Source of the DNA: Antedon bifida
Taxonomy: Eukaryota; Echinodermata; Crinoidea; Comatulida; Antedonidae
DNA: 64,000 nt
Assembly (NCBI GenBank): GCA_963402885.1
Contig: OY727102.1
Location: 13,826,001 to 13,890,000, forward strand
Direction: 5' to 3'
In this document: positions 50,860-64,000 of the stretch, one piece after another
How positions within the stretch are numbered: position 1 is the stretch's first letter
How the letters are laid out: every line of letters begins with the position of its first letter
Program-made: the position numbers and the translations under genes
The notes under the pieces: model-generated
Seen by the model: only the letters and a program-made list of their open reading frames with translations
Told to the model about the DNA's origin: nothing
Database searches by the model: none

Positions 50860-53800
50860 TTAGCAGCAGTCTTTCTTCATTTTCAAAACTCCATTATACT
50901 TCAAGCCACTGTCATCATCTGTTGAAAAGAATAGAAATGTGTTAAATAAGCACAGTAGCATAAAACCTAATCATCATTATCACAAGTATATTACAGTTGA
51001 TTAGTTTATTTCGTATGACGTAGAACTGGTTATTTCTTTCAATTCAATGGTTAGCCCATTTTTAACATTTTTAAAAGATTGTCGCACTTAAAAACAATAC
51101 ACTGTAGTGTAAATATTTCAGTTTTTAAAACAAAGCAAAGACAGGTAGCTCAAGTTTGACCAATCACAAGCTACAGTTCAGATTAGGCGTCGCTTGTTAT
51201 TGGTCAAATTACTCGCATTGGACGTACATGACCGTGAGACCTTAGTGGGAGCTAAATAATGATATAAACTCACACAGCCAGCCGTCTTCACTAGTTCCAG
51301 CCGTCTTGAAGTCCGGCAAACTTTTTGTCAAAGAGTCCCAGGCGTCTTTACTGATAAACACCCACGTCGCACCATGATCTTTACTGCGCATGTAACTGCG
51401 CATGTCCATGTGAATGCCATAGATAAGTCCTGTGAGTTGGTCAGATCCAATGACATTGTGTAGGTTCATTGGTAGAGCTATTGAAACATATTTAATTGTT
51501 TATACATATTGTAATGGTAATAGTACTGGGATAGATTTTTCATCTTGAAAAAAGAAAAATATTAATAAAATAATGCAATGTTTCGTTTATGTGCCTTTTT
51601 TTTAATTGGAAAATATGTGTGGCCGCTAGGCATTCAAGGCAGGATGTATTGACAAAAGAAATCTAGGCCTAGGCCTAACAATTCATTGCTAGTTCTCTGC
51701 AAATCCGGGATCTCCGGGAGAAAATGTCAGTGTTAGGCCTATTACTCTTCGATTTATCAAGTTAGAAATTCCTCTTGCATATCGATGTGTATGATGACCC
51801 GTGCCAATTAGGCTCTAAGTATGGAAGTTCGTGTGTTTTGATATTATCAGCCAGCCTCAGGTCAGTGATATTCTTTGAGGGACATTATGAAAACAATCCT
51901 CATTGTTTTACCTTTCCAGCGTCCATCTGGTGGATTATCTTGTACATAGCAGGACGGAACAACCTTGTCTAATAGACGTCCAACTGAAGGGTTACAAGCA
52001 AAAATGACGTCGTTATCCGGATCATCTAACTTCTTAGTTATGACAAAACCCTGGTCATAATAATCTGTCAAAATAATTTAAAAAAAACATCGATAAATTA
52101 AAAGCAAACGCAATCCACAAGGCCTTATTCATCGATTAATTACATTGTGTGGAAAATATCTTGTTGATGTCGTGTTGATGCTTCGACAAATTGCTAAAAG
52201 TCACATGGATAGAAACCAAACCATGTTAGGATGATAAAATGGGAGAGTGTTTACCAACATTATATTATATATACTATAGGCCTATAGTCAGAATTTTAGG
52301 AATTATTGTCTCTTTTTTATATAGGTTACGCATCAGTGTTGACACAGTAATTTGATTTATAAGCCAAATAAAAATGTGATATATTAGCTATACCGTCAGG
52401 ACTCTTTATTCCAAACTTACCTGGAACTGGGCATTTACTAGGATCACTGACACACACAGTATGTTTTCCGTTTTCACACTTATGAGCACCAGCCACGCAA
52501 GCATCGCACGTCTGGCTAGATCCCCCATCATAATGACATACGTCTGTCTGAGATTCGGTCCATTTGCTGTACCTCATCACAGCTTCTTTTGCATATCTTA
52601 GTACTGGTTCTGGTGTACCCTCATCTGAAGAAAAAAGTATATAATAATGGAAATCCGTATTTATTTTGCTGAAACCCATTTTCTAATAGACAATATTTGT
52701 GTGCTAATTTATTACAAAAGTGCAATTGTAACTCATTTAAAGGTTTATTGTGGCGATCAAGTCTATGATAGTATGTAGTCATTATCGAAAAACCAAGTGC
52801 CCAATCACAACGCAACAATTTGTCCTTAGGTCAAAGATTAAAACATTATTGCACACGCATCCGTGTTAAGTTGCGTGCTAATGCAAAAATTTATCCAATT
52901 TGAATGAGATAATTATCGGTTAATTCTTCTGGAGCGGAATCAGTTAAACCCCGTTTCCACATCGGTTAATTATCGGTTAAGTTAGTTTTATCAGTTAATG
53001 TTTGGCTGCAGAAACACAGTCTTTTGCAGTATGTTAAGAACCATGGATTTAGCGTACCGTATTCAAAATCTAACATGTGATACTCGCAGATAGCTGGCAG
53101 GATAGCGGTGCAGTCCATAATGTCCCAGTCACCAAGATCAGTACTAACATCCCTGGTATCGTATACGTCTACGAAAGCCGCAGCTCCGCAGTCTTCGGTC
53201 ACACTTGTTCCGGGTCTGTTTGGTAGCCATTTTGTAAAAGACGCCGATGACCCGTCTGTCCACTTGAAAGTATCAGTACTCTAGAACATATTGTTATAAT
53301 TGAAAAATCATAAGGGGTATAATAAACGGCATGTCATGTGATTAATCATAGACTTGCGTCCCCTTTCTCGTTTACTTAGCATGGTCAGTTCATTACGGTG
53401 ATTACCAGTGACGTGGGATCTGAGTCATACTCACCCCAACGTCTTTTAGCCCAATCCAGTATTTGTATGGAGAGAGTGCTGGAACAAGGCCGCGAAGAAA
53501 TTGCTGTTCAAACGTATCTTCAACCATGACTAATTGCGCATTGTCTGCTTCACAGGCCGCCTTTGCTGCATCCCAAGTTTCTAGCGTGCCGTTGAACACT
53601 TTGTAACACGTTTCTTCATAAGGTGTGTAACCAGATCGACATAAATCTACAAGTACAGTGTAAGAGTTATAGAGTAATTACAATCAGCCGATTCATGTTT
53701 GTAAGAATCATCAGGGAAGAGTTAAATTAACTTTTCCCTGGAATCATAGACACACTGTTTATTACAACGTAATATATCGATCACATATAAACTTGTATCA

Positions 53801-56800
53801 ACGAAAGTTGTTTTGGTCGAGGAAGTCATCGTTATGATACACATGTGTTCCTGTATCTACAACTTCTCTATGTTACTGGACAAATTGTTGATACTTTACC
53901 GATATTACAATCATAATAAACATAATTCAGATTTGATAAGGATGTTTAGTGTTATGAAAGAAACATTGTCAATGTTTTGGTCGCCTTATTAAACGCACTA
54001 TTGTACACTTACCACCACCAACATCTGGTCTGTCCGAATACTTAAATTGAAAATATTTTGTGGAACCAAGAACTTTAGCGCTATTAGCAGTCGAGAACCA
54101 CAACAAATCAGCCACGCCAAAAAAGCGATGAGTGCCCGGAGCAGTTTTTCCGTTTTTGTCGATTCCTAGGCGTACACGGAAAGTTGGGTTGGCAGCAATC
54201 TGAATAGTTCCAAGCTGTGAAATACATACAAAATGTTACTAAATGTTGTCCTTTACGCCTGTCTTTGATATCATTTAGAAAACTCCTGTCCCTGTAAGTC
54301 ATTAAAACAGAGAAAGTTAAACACACCACCACGTGAAATAGAGGCTGTAAGAATTGTAAACCTTTTAAATAATAACAAATCGAATTTGTTATCCTGCTGC
54401 AGACAGACGTTACACTTCAATAATAGGTGTATGAATGTACTGAACATTTTACTGAAGGTACTACACTGGCCATCCACCCGTTTCCTAATCTTTCAAAATG
54501 TATCAGCGCTGTAGGTAAACACCTAACATACTTAAAAGTACTCTTCCAAACATTAACCAAGCTGATCGTGGGCCCTTCACATAATGGAATCTGGTTGATT
54601 GTAGAATAACTTACATTAAATCGAACAGGTGATGGTCCAGGCATGCTTGGGTTTACCGCTGGTGGCTGGAACAGCTCAGTGTATTCTGATTCAAGGCTAA
54701 GATATCGCACATTTTTCGATGTCATTATTGTGAAAGTTACATCTACTGCTTTTCCGGTTGAATCGTCATCGTGCCAAATACTAATCATTAGTGTTACATC
54801 ATCACTGAAAATAACAAACAAATACTCTTATCGAAATTGAATTAGAGTGGTACCACAATCACTATATCCCAATACGTATAGGACGTCAAGAGTGATTATG
54901 TGAAAATATTGTCGCGACCCAAATGTCAAATGCCGCAAACAAAATGTCAAACGCTTATGTACAAATCGCCAAACATGAACAATGATTGGCAACGATCAAA
55001 TACGACGAATGCAATTGTTTGCCAATTAAATAATGCACATCACAAGTTCTGATAGTGTTCGCTAGTGTCAACTTGAACCATTCTAATTTATCTTATTTCA
55101 TTCATACAATTCTACAATAATAAGAACAATTAGGCCTACTCTTACAGTAGGCCTACATTGCTTGTATCCGATACTAAACTTACCCTTTATAAAAGGAATT
55201 AGTTTCGTATGTTATCTTGAACGACATCTTAGGCTTCAGGACTTCATTAACCAGCGTATAAACTGGTACTTCTCCAACCCAGATGTGAGCTCCGTCGCCA
55301 ATCTGCATTCCAAGTCCTAACCAGTGCTCTGATCCATTGACCACCGCGTCTGTATCGTCTAGGACAATTTCAACTTCTAACGCCAAGATATTATTGGAAG
55401 CATCTGGGTCGTTCACTTCAATAAATCCGTCGAACTGTGTCACCGACCAGTCTTTAAGGATGCCGAAATCATCATCGTTAGCAATGTACTGCGTCTGAGG
55501 AGCGTAGTAGCAGAACTCTGTCGAATATGTACAGGATAAGGAGTCACTGACATACGAAACGGACACTTTGTTGATACTCCACTGCTCGCTTGTCTTGTTA
55601 GTCGTGAAGTTGTATGGTAGTGTGACTTCAATTGTAGGATCAGCGGTACCTTTTGGAAACTCAACAATAAGGTTCATATGCACCTTTTGACCAACGTTAA
55701 CATAAACATTGCCATCTGCAGATTGCTCGGTGATGTTCATCACGAAATGCGGTAGTTTACTGAAAACTGCATTTGACACTCCTTCTGCGGTGACTAAGCC
55801 ATTGAATATGTCACTTACTTCAACAGTTATAGTTACACGTAAAATAGCTCCAGGTTTTACATCGGCTACATAGAAATTGATGTAACAACAATAAATAAAG
55901 ATTATTATTGTATATCTAAAATATAATAATGCAAATTAGGAAGACATTAAAACTATAATGTTCACTTCAAAGACGTATTGGTGTTATATTTCTTGTCATA
56001 TAAATGCCTTAAACTAGGACTAGCGCTCTGACGTAATTACGATTTTGTACAACAAAGCAATGTATACGACGGTTACCGGAGAGATCTGTAGGAAATGTTA
56101 TAATGTGATATGGTTGGTTGGGGTCTGCACATTAATTCATAAAAAAATACTTTTACAAAAGATTATCAATTTGATTATAAATCTGATCTTATACGCTGAC
56201 GTCATCAGTTTTATAGGAACAACGATGTGGTAACTCTCATTTGGGTTCAACAGCCTACAGTGTAAATTATTATTTTGGCTAAAAAAAAACAAACAAAGGA
56301 TTCAGTTAAAATACCATTAACAGTAGAATTGATGGTCCCTTCAAATTGAATGTCAGATGCCGATAAACTGTTATTACTAAGAGACAAAGTAATTTCTGAT
56401 GCGGAGACCAGGGTGACATTGAAGTCGCTCTGAAAAATACAATGAATCCGTAACAACATCTGATAGCAAATCTGACTTAAAAACAAAACTCAGGTAAAAA
56501 TCTTAAGCTGTAATGTAAATAGAATATCTGAGATTAAAGTCGGCAAAGTCGACAATCGCCCAACCGACAATTATATTATAGATAAAAGACCTATATCTAT
56601 GGTTTGACATACTGTATCATTAGATTAAGTTATATTTAACTATTTCACTGCTAAAATCACACGTCACACTTATTTTGTTATAACAACAACAACTAACCAA
56701 TACCGTATTTAGGAAAATATAAAACAGAACCATACCGGCATGGTTGTTGAGTCAGTGTTTCCGTTTCCTGTTAAAGTCCATATAAAAGGATCTGCAGACA

Positions 56801-59800
56801 GGTCGAACTGAAAAAGATGTTTACTATAATTACCACCCGATTATCGGTGCTGTATCTATATTTGCACAGTATCATAGGAATAGTTGGTAATACAACATCA
56901 CATGTGTTTCACATGTTTCTCCTATAGTATTACAACCAAATATTCCTTCGACACTGGGAAAATATTTAGTAGTACGTGAAGATACAGCACTGTGAATCAG
57001 GTAATAATTACACCCAACCGGTATTTAGTACTATATTCATTATGTTCCGCGTGTGTTATTTCTTTGAAAAACTAACGTATATTTATCTTTGTCGACAAAC
57101 GACACATGAATTCGTAGCTTGCTTAATTTAGCCAAATTCATTTTACGTCCGTCGGTAGGGCAGACATGTTATCCATTGTTCTCAGTAGGCTTACGGTGGA
57201 TTTTATCGTCTGGCCAACATTTTTGTTAGTTCTTTACCGTTATATTTAAACATTTTTCTTGTAAATAGTTTATGTTTATGAGAACTCGGAACCTGTCAGT
57301 GTCACTGATAAAATATGATATAGAAATGTATTTTCAACAATTAAATCTCAAAGTTTTAGTTAACATGTAAAATTCAATCCATACAAAATGCATATAAAAT
57401 CCGGATCACGCGCGGAATTACCGTCTCGCTACTACATGTACACATGTGACATACGCGAATTTTACCAATTATGCGACTACGGAGTTTTTGCATTCTACTT
57501 ATTCCATAACTCATTACCTTCATATGCATTCTCAACTGAGAATCATCGACGCACAGGTCAACAACTGTGCAAGTTTAGAAAGATTAATAATCGTTATTTT
57601 CGACACTGTATGTAAGTATTAAAAGAACACCACCAAACGTACAACGAAGTGGAAAACATTACGGCCAAATAATCACCCTATAGCCGCCGACTTAAATTGA
57701 GAATAACCAAAAATAGCCTAATTTTTCGTTATGGGATAGAGGAGAAGAAAGATTATATTATAGACATTATATAAATTAATGGCATGGTCAGAAACACTGT
57801 ATATACAAATATGTGTTCCTTTTTAGTTAATTACCTCCATATTCTCAGCTGTAAGGGTGACATTAAAGACTGTTCCTAATGTCAATCCAGTAGTGTTCAC
57901 CAAGAAGTCTGTCTTCACTTCATCTCCAATTCCGTAGTAGGTTGTCGAATCTTCTACGGTTGCGCCCGCATCCATGATGATGATGGGAGCTGAAAGTATA
58001 CGTTGCCGGTATCAATAAACAATTAGATAATGACAATAAAAATAAGAACAATTATTATACAAATAATTAATGTTTATTTGTTGAAAAATTGACTGCACTA
58101 TTTAACGAGGCATAATAATGAAATTGCAAGAATACAATCACGTGTGTTATAAATTTATCTATACGATGGTCTGCTATCACATTATTTAAATTATTTGTAA
58201 TCAATTACATTTTATAGCGTTTTTTTAATTGCCTCATCTAAAGGATATTAATTATTTTGTTTGCGTTATTATTTCGTTGTGTCCAACCTAATAGTTTGTT
58301 GGCAATAATTTGTAAATACTGTTTGAATCTGAATCATATTGTTTTAAAAAACTATTCATTTAAAGCTTGGTTCCCATTAGAATAATACATCCGCGCGTTG
58401 TCTTTTATGGCAGAATCCATTACTACAGAACGGGGAAGATCCGATAAATATATTCACAATCGCCTCTATTTTGGGTTTATTATTGAAGCAAAACGAAACA
58501 ATCTGCGCGCAATGCACCGGTATTTGAAGCTAGCCGCTTAAATTGATATAATAGACTTCTTTTTCAGATTAATACCCGTTTAAAGACAACAACATGTAGG
58601 GTTCATTTTACAAAAAAAAAATGTAGTCTGTGATTTTAAAATAGATCATACACAATATGTAGGGAATGCGTATTTTATCAAAATGTACTCGATGGAACTC
58701 TTGTTCTAAAAAAATTAAGCAACTTTCGCCCAATAATATTATAATAAGGAAAACACATCTTATTTCTATCAGATCAAAGTTTAATATGTTACTCTTCAAT
58801 CCTCCACTATGCTTTTGAATCACAACACATACATATTTCGTCGATTTAAAATTATTTCGGGAACTGAGAGAACATCGCGTCGAATTTCGTCTTACATTGT
58901 GTTGTTCTAAAGAGTGTTTTTACTAGCACATTTGGTTTAATTGTGAATGTATGTACTTTAAAAAAAAATCAAAAATGGGTTTGTTGACCACAAATATACT
59001 TTACTAGTAACTAGGCCTATATTGAAATAGAAATATAAAAGCAACGCTAATGGAACGTGTGCCATTTGCATCTTTAACAAGGAGTTAGCAATTTCATTTG
59101 AATATTAAAATAGAATATTTACTTTTTAAAATATATAAGCCTCTTGGATTATTAAGTCGACTATCGCTACTTTGTCGTGATGATACTCCGGTTGTTCTAT
59201 CCACTCGATATATATGATAACCTGTCCAATACAGATATTTTCCATGAATGTCAATTCTATACGAGCGCTCCGGCACAGTTATGATCGTTCTTCTGTTAGT
59301 ACCGTCTAGATTAGCTTCCTCGATTAACTTTCTGTTGTAGTCACACCAATACATCTTTCCATCTTGAGAATAGTGAAAAACAAAAATGAGAGAGACCTTT
59401 ACGATTGAATACGGTAAAGGGATTACCGTGCATTTAGTTCAAATGAAAAGAAGTTCTCAAGAAAATGAATCACAATGTAAAACGTAAAAAAAAATGTTAT
59501 CACTCAAACGAGAATGTAATCAAATGGAAGCATAGATTTGATCATGGGGTCTGAGCAACATACTTTGTGCCTAACGAGTAAAAATGTCATTATGCGCATG
59601 CTCATGTGTTTTTGAGCGTGGGCAGAATTTTCTTTTTACTCGAATGAAAGACGCGTGGCGCGTCGTGTGAACGCAAAGTCGCTAATGTCAGGAAGTAAGA
59701 CGAATCTACAACATGCAGTACATCGAATGTCAAAGTGATAGCCCCACGTACATTTTACATGATTTTGTAGTATCATGCACTCTATAGCAATACAATGCTG

Positions 59801-62307
59801 AGCCAGCACATGTCACGGATGCGCACACATTGACTACATATGGAGCGTGCACAAGGTTAGCTTCTTCAATTTCGTCAGTACATGCATCATACTACATCTT
59901 TCCTTTCTTGAAAATAGTATTTCAACACAGTAAGGATAAAAGTATGAATTAAATTGAAAAAGTTTGGTAACTTATATGTTTCATCATATGCGTGCTTATC
60001 CTTATTATATTATACGTTTTAACAAGTCAAATTATGTTAAAATGTTAGTACCAATAGCTTTACGTAAAAAGAATATATTTTGCAACATCCGTAACTCTTA
60101 TCAACCACCGCCATGCCTAATATAGGTACGTGGCTGACAATAGACATAGGCCACGATACCAGCCACGATACTTAAAACATAATATAATTTAAGGAGGTAT
60201 ATGTAATCGATCGTTGTTTTTGTCATTAAGCTCTGCAGGTTCAAACGTTGGTAACATTTTATTTTCTAGGCCTGACTATAGCCTACACAGTCACTCATGT
60301 TGCAGGTATAAATAAGCAACGTGGCCCGAAATGATCAAGTTCTTTATAATAGTAAGCGACTTTATGTACAGGCATCAACAATCAGCATTAGAAATAGTAT
60401 ACAAATAATGAATGTTTTTGAGTGGAATGGTACAAATAATGGCATGAGGTGATGAAAGGATATATTTAAACTCTGCTCGTGCCTCATTGAAATATAACCT
60501 TTCATCATTCACCAAATGCCATTATTTGTACTATTACACGAATATAAAACATTCATTATTTGTTTTATATAACATCTAAATAGATTCCTGTCATTTAAAT
60601 CAAATAAAAGGTAAGTATGGCCTTCATTTGATACACATTGATTAAAACAGTAATATTTGGTTTTTAATAATTATATTAAACATGTAAGACAAAAAAAATT
60701 ATATTAAATATTATTATTTATATGGATTTTAAAAATGCACCTAAACTGTAGATATAGGCTAATTATGTTTTCCAACGATTCCACGTATTGTTATAAAGCT
60801 AATTTAAATGCCTTTTTGAATGAAATTAGTACATATATATCTCCAAATCGTACACAAAAATCTGCTGCTGCTGCTGCATATCTCGGTGGTGTTTACAAAC
60901 AAACCGGAGGCAAGGCAACAGGTGGCGCTGTTGTTTTTCAGAGTAATTTGTACACTATATTTTATTTTCATTCGCGAAACGTTTTTTTTTCGTACACAAA
61001 AATGTTTAAAAAGTACTATTAAACGATTGTTTAATAGTGCGTACTATTGCACGTCATGTGACCCACAATCGTCTAATCAAATGACAGGAATTTATTTAGG
61101 TGTTATATAATTACTAATAGTAAACATAATAATATATTACATACGGTAATAATATTATATAACTTATATGCATTCATGGTCATATAGGCATACAGTAACT
61201 TACCGGGAACTGCTAAAACAAGTCCGGTTGCCTCTGGTACACTTGTTACTAAGACGGTCCTTGTACTCAAGTCATTTAACTTCGCTCGCTCTATCACATC
61301 TTTTTCTCTATCAGTCCAGTACAGGTATCTAAGTATAAGTATAATCTATGTTACTACATTAACGTTCTGTTCTTTCCACGGATAAAAAAAAGATATATTG
61401 AAACTTACGAAATTACTGAAGCAGATTAATTTTTAATGATTTACGAATATGTGAAAAGAAATGTTAATGCATCTTCATTACTTCCTTTATTGAGTGGTGT
61501 TAATGCATTATTATTATTACGTTTTTTGCTTACTAATCAAAAGGAAGAATCAAAAGAATAGAAATGTGAAGATCATAGTTGATCTCCTTACTAAGTGAAA
61601 AGTGGTTTACTGTGTATAGATGGTGACAACGTTAGATATATCAAACGTAACTAAAAAGAATTGTTTTGTACGTTCCATCTAGATTTATTACTTTAATGCG
61701 GTCAGTCTTTTACTAATTTAAATTATGATACAAGTGGTTCAATGATATAATGGTGGGATTCTCAGTACTGTAAGTATAATCTGTAATACAGTGTTATATC
61801 ACATGTGACACCTGTATAAACCTACCCTAACTTTAACCATAACATAAGTACAGACGCCATGTGAAACATGTGACAATGTATTTACAGAATTGGCCTATAC
61901 TGGACAGATTATATAGAAACTTACAAACTACTAAAGCTGAGACATTATTAATGAAATTCAATTCATTGAATGTTTTAAACGTAAAGGCAATCATTCTTCT
62001 TTAACATTCTTATTAATTTAAATGTGTGGTTTAGATGCATTATACAGAATACAAGTCAATCCGAGATGTGATCACACACTTCATCTCTTTTGGGTGTGTG
62101 AAAAAAAGACTGACGTGCGTTAAGAGAGAGTGACATACCCGTTAGCTGTGTCTATCTCAATTGCATGTGGCCACTGTAATCCCGTGTCAAACAGAATTGT
62201 TCTGTTTGTTCCATCCAGATTGATTACTTCAATTCGGTCTTTTTCATGATCTGTCCAATAAAGCTTCTTTCCAGCTCCATCAACGGCTAAATCACGCACA
62301 TCTTCAT
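50860..62307 (-). CDS. Copy B: secreted YWTD-propeller / C-type lectin mosaic protein, open, 5' exons outside window
   Basis: Tandem paralogue of the 27.6-42.8 kb gene. Exons 3-17 in order: 62139-62307, 61204-61328, 59123-59362, 57835-57989, 56736-56807, 56315-56429, 55184-55865, 54615-54804, 54013-54214, 53435-53646, 53058-53280, 52421-52624, 51912-52064, 51274-51477, 50860-50918. They total 3,005 nt with matching phases; with exons of copy A size for 1 and 2 the protein would be about 1,102 aa. Content: propeller blades with YWTD/YWSD, beta-rich repeats (about residues 280-750), C-type lectin domain (about 752-896), cysteine-rich segment (897-964), C-terminal region ending KDCC. Exon 7 is 72 nt and open. 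In-frame differences from copy A: exon 5 is 6 nt shorter, exon 14 is 3 nt longer. No transmembrane helix seen. The first two exons should lie just beyond position 64000. The beta-rich repeats resemble DUF11-like sandwich domains only weakly. Confidence 0.87.
53712..53741. mobile_element. 30-bp palindrome present only in copy B, flanked by AATCAT repeats
   Basis: Between AATCAT at 53706-53711 and AATCAT at 53742-53747 sits a near-perfect palindrome beginning CAGGGAAGAGTTAA and ending TTTTCCCTGG. Copy A has a single AATCAT at 30452-30457 and no insert. Confidence 0.8.
60397..60573. repeat. Long hairpin-forming inverted repeat in copy B intron
   Basis: Left arm ACAAATAATGAATGTTTT, GTACAAATAATGGCAT and GATGAAAGG; right arm CCTTTCATC, ATGCCATTATTTGTAC and AAAACATTCATTATTTGT. 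Arms of about 75 bp around a short centre. Absent from copy A. Confidence 0.75.
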
Positions 62308-64000
62308 CTGAAATTTACTTTATATGCTAAAGACTAAAACTGTGTTAACACATTTCAAATGATGCTCAACCCTCGACTAGGGTTACCTATATAATAAATT
62401 TACGTAAGGGCAACATTTGGTAAATCGCGCGTTATTTCTAGAATGTTTACTCGATGGTATATAAAGTTGGTTCGTACTTTCGATACTGATTTAACCACCT
62501 GATGTAACCCTGTTTACTAATTAAATTGAGTTCGATAATTAGTTATTGACAATTAAAACGAATTTAGGTTCAACGATTTGCCCCAAATAGGGGTGTTTTC
62601 CGATCGTGGTTTTCACTGTCTAATGCATGTCCATCTTGAAAAATACCCGCATACAATAATACGAGAATAACTCGCATTTTCCTATCTCCTCCTACGATCA
62701 TTGTTTTTAATGGCTGAAAACTGGTTGAACAGCTTTAAAAAATACTATTTTGATAGATTTAATATACGTTTATACAAATGTATTGATTTGGAACATTCCA
62801 AATTATTTGGTTTAACCATGCTTGCATACCTCCATGGTTTAACACAAGTAGGTAAATTTATGGGCCCTTGGAGAATAAACATAAATAGTATTGTAATGCT
62901 ATACAATACAGTAAATAGGTATTAACCACTTTTGATCGCCATTTGAATCGCAAATTTCTTATTGTGTGTGTTGGTACTGTTAGATATAATATAAACAAAT
63001 ATACAAATAAACTTTATTACTGTGAGTGTGGGTAGCCCCTACTTTTAGATTACTGACAGTTGCTTCTCAACGTTTGTATTAATTAATAATAATAATTACA
63101 AAAAATATAAACGGCGTAGTGGTGTATCGTTACATGTACTTTACTATTTCAATCGACTATGACAGTGACAATTTTAACAGTTATTAATTCTTTAAATGTT
63201 TTACTCTATTTAGTGGTATATTATTTATAGGCCTATAAAAAACATTTCGTTACTTAGTGGATAATAAAGAAATATAAAGAATAATTTAATATAAAGAATA
63301 TATTAAAAAATTGTTCCTCTTTGTATCTCTCCTCATCCCCAACCCTCAACCCTAATGTTAGATACAAAACACAAATTGGGTTTGTTTAAATGAGTCCAAA
63401 TCAAACATTGGGCTCATTTTGGTTGAAATCGCCAGTTTTTTTACGCTGAAATTACTATGTATTCGAGAACCATCTGTGGACACGACCTAGATGGTACGCG
63501 AGCGAAGCGATTACAATTGATTACACATATTATAATTATACTAAACTTTCGCACGAGAAAGTAAACGTTTACTTTAACGGATGACGTCAACATTCTACTC
63601 ATTTGCATAACAGTGTAGGTCATAATTCAGCGAACAGTTGCGTTTTAACGTACTTGTTTGTAAATTTGATTTGAACGCAACGCATGTATCGCGCACGCAA
63701 CATACGCCGCTCGCATTAAAACATTTGCCTTCGGCCGCCAAGAGCCCTACCTAGCTAGGCATTTTAACTTGCATATTATTAGCTGATACATTAGCATATT
63801 GCGATGAACAAATCTTATTGTTTGACTTAATTAAAAATAAAACTTTAAATTTAACATTTTGTTTTCTTAATTATTCTACAGAAATGTAATGATCTTCCAT
63901 GTTCAGAAATAAGGTGCTCGACGCAACTAATTATATTTTTTCGTAATGCTTGCTCGAAAGAAAACAAGTATGTTATATATATATATAATTTAAGGCGTAT

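Overview
The window is AT-rich nuclear DNA from an animal. Genes are split into many exons with GT-AG introns, there is no operon structure, and mobile-element debris is abundant. The mix of SINEs, palindromic MITE-like elements, DIRS-type, Penelope-like and jockey/CR1-like retroelements, with a secreted LDL-receptor-propeller/C-type-lectin mosaic protein, suggests a marine invertebrate, perhaps a deuterostome such as an echinoderm. That placement is inference; no single feature proves it.

Left third (1-27 kb). Positions 1-7280 hold no recognisable gene, only dispersed repeats. A complete non-lysosomal glucosylceramidase gene (GBA2) lies on the minus strand from 22826 (ATG) to 7281 (stop). 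It has 15 coding exons that join in phase into 867 codons. Its introns carry at least nine copies of one short palindromic MITE-like family, a tRNA-derived SINE and two 5'-truncated LINE fragments. Positions 22827-27640 are intergenic, with a 49-bp satellite, a SINE fragment and another MITE copy.

Right two thirds (27-64 kb). Two tandem, same-strand (minus) copies of one large gene fill this part. I could reconstruct all 17 coding exons of copy A (27642-42823) and the last 15 exons of copy B (50860-62307; its first two exons lie beyond the window). The predicted protein of about 1,100 residues has a signal peptide, a six-bladed YWTD (LDL-receptor class B) propeller, an array of extracellular beta-rich repeats, a C-type lectin domain and a cysteine-containing C-terminal region ending in KDCC. 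I see no transmembrane segment. Copy A carries an 18-nt deletion in a small exon that creates an in-frame TGA. Copy B is open through every exon visible. The two copies are nearly identical, introns included, except at their 3' ends and at a few insertions.

Between the two copies (42.8-50.8 kb) lie a Penelope-like reverse transcriptase remnant, a pair of direct repeats of about 0.4-0.6 kb, a tRNA-like fragment between short direct repeats, and a broken DIRS-type retrotransposon whose ORF1 has a stop inside its zinc knuckle.

The most unusual content is the duplicated propeller/lectin gene pair, with its symmetric-exon nonsense deletion and signs of gene conversion. The copy-to-copy comparison also exposes several insertions, including a 30-bp palindrome with a duplicated target. 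All calls come from reading the sequence; no database search was run.
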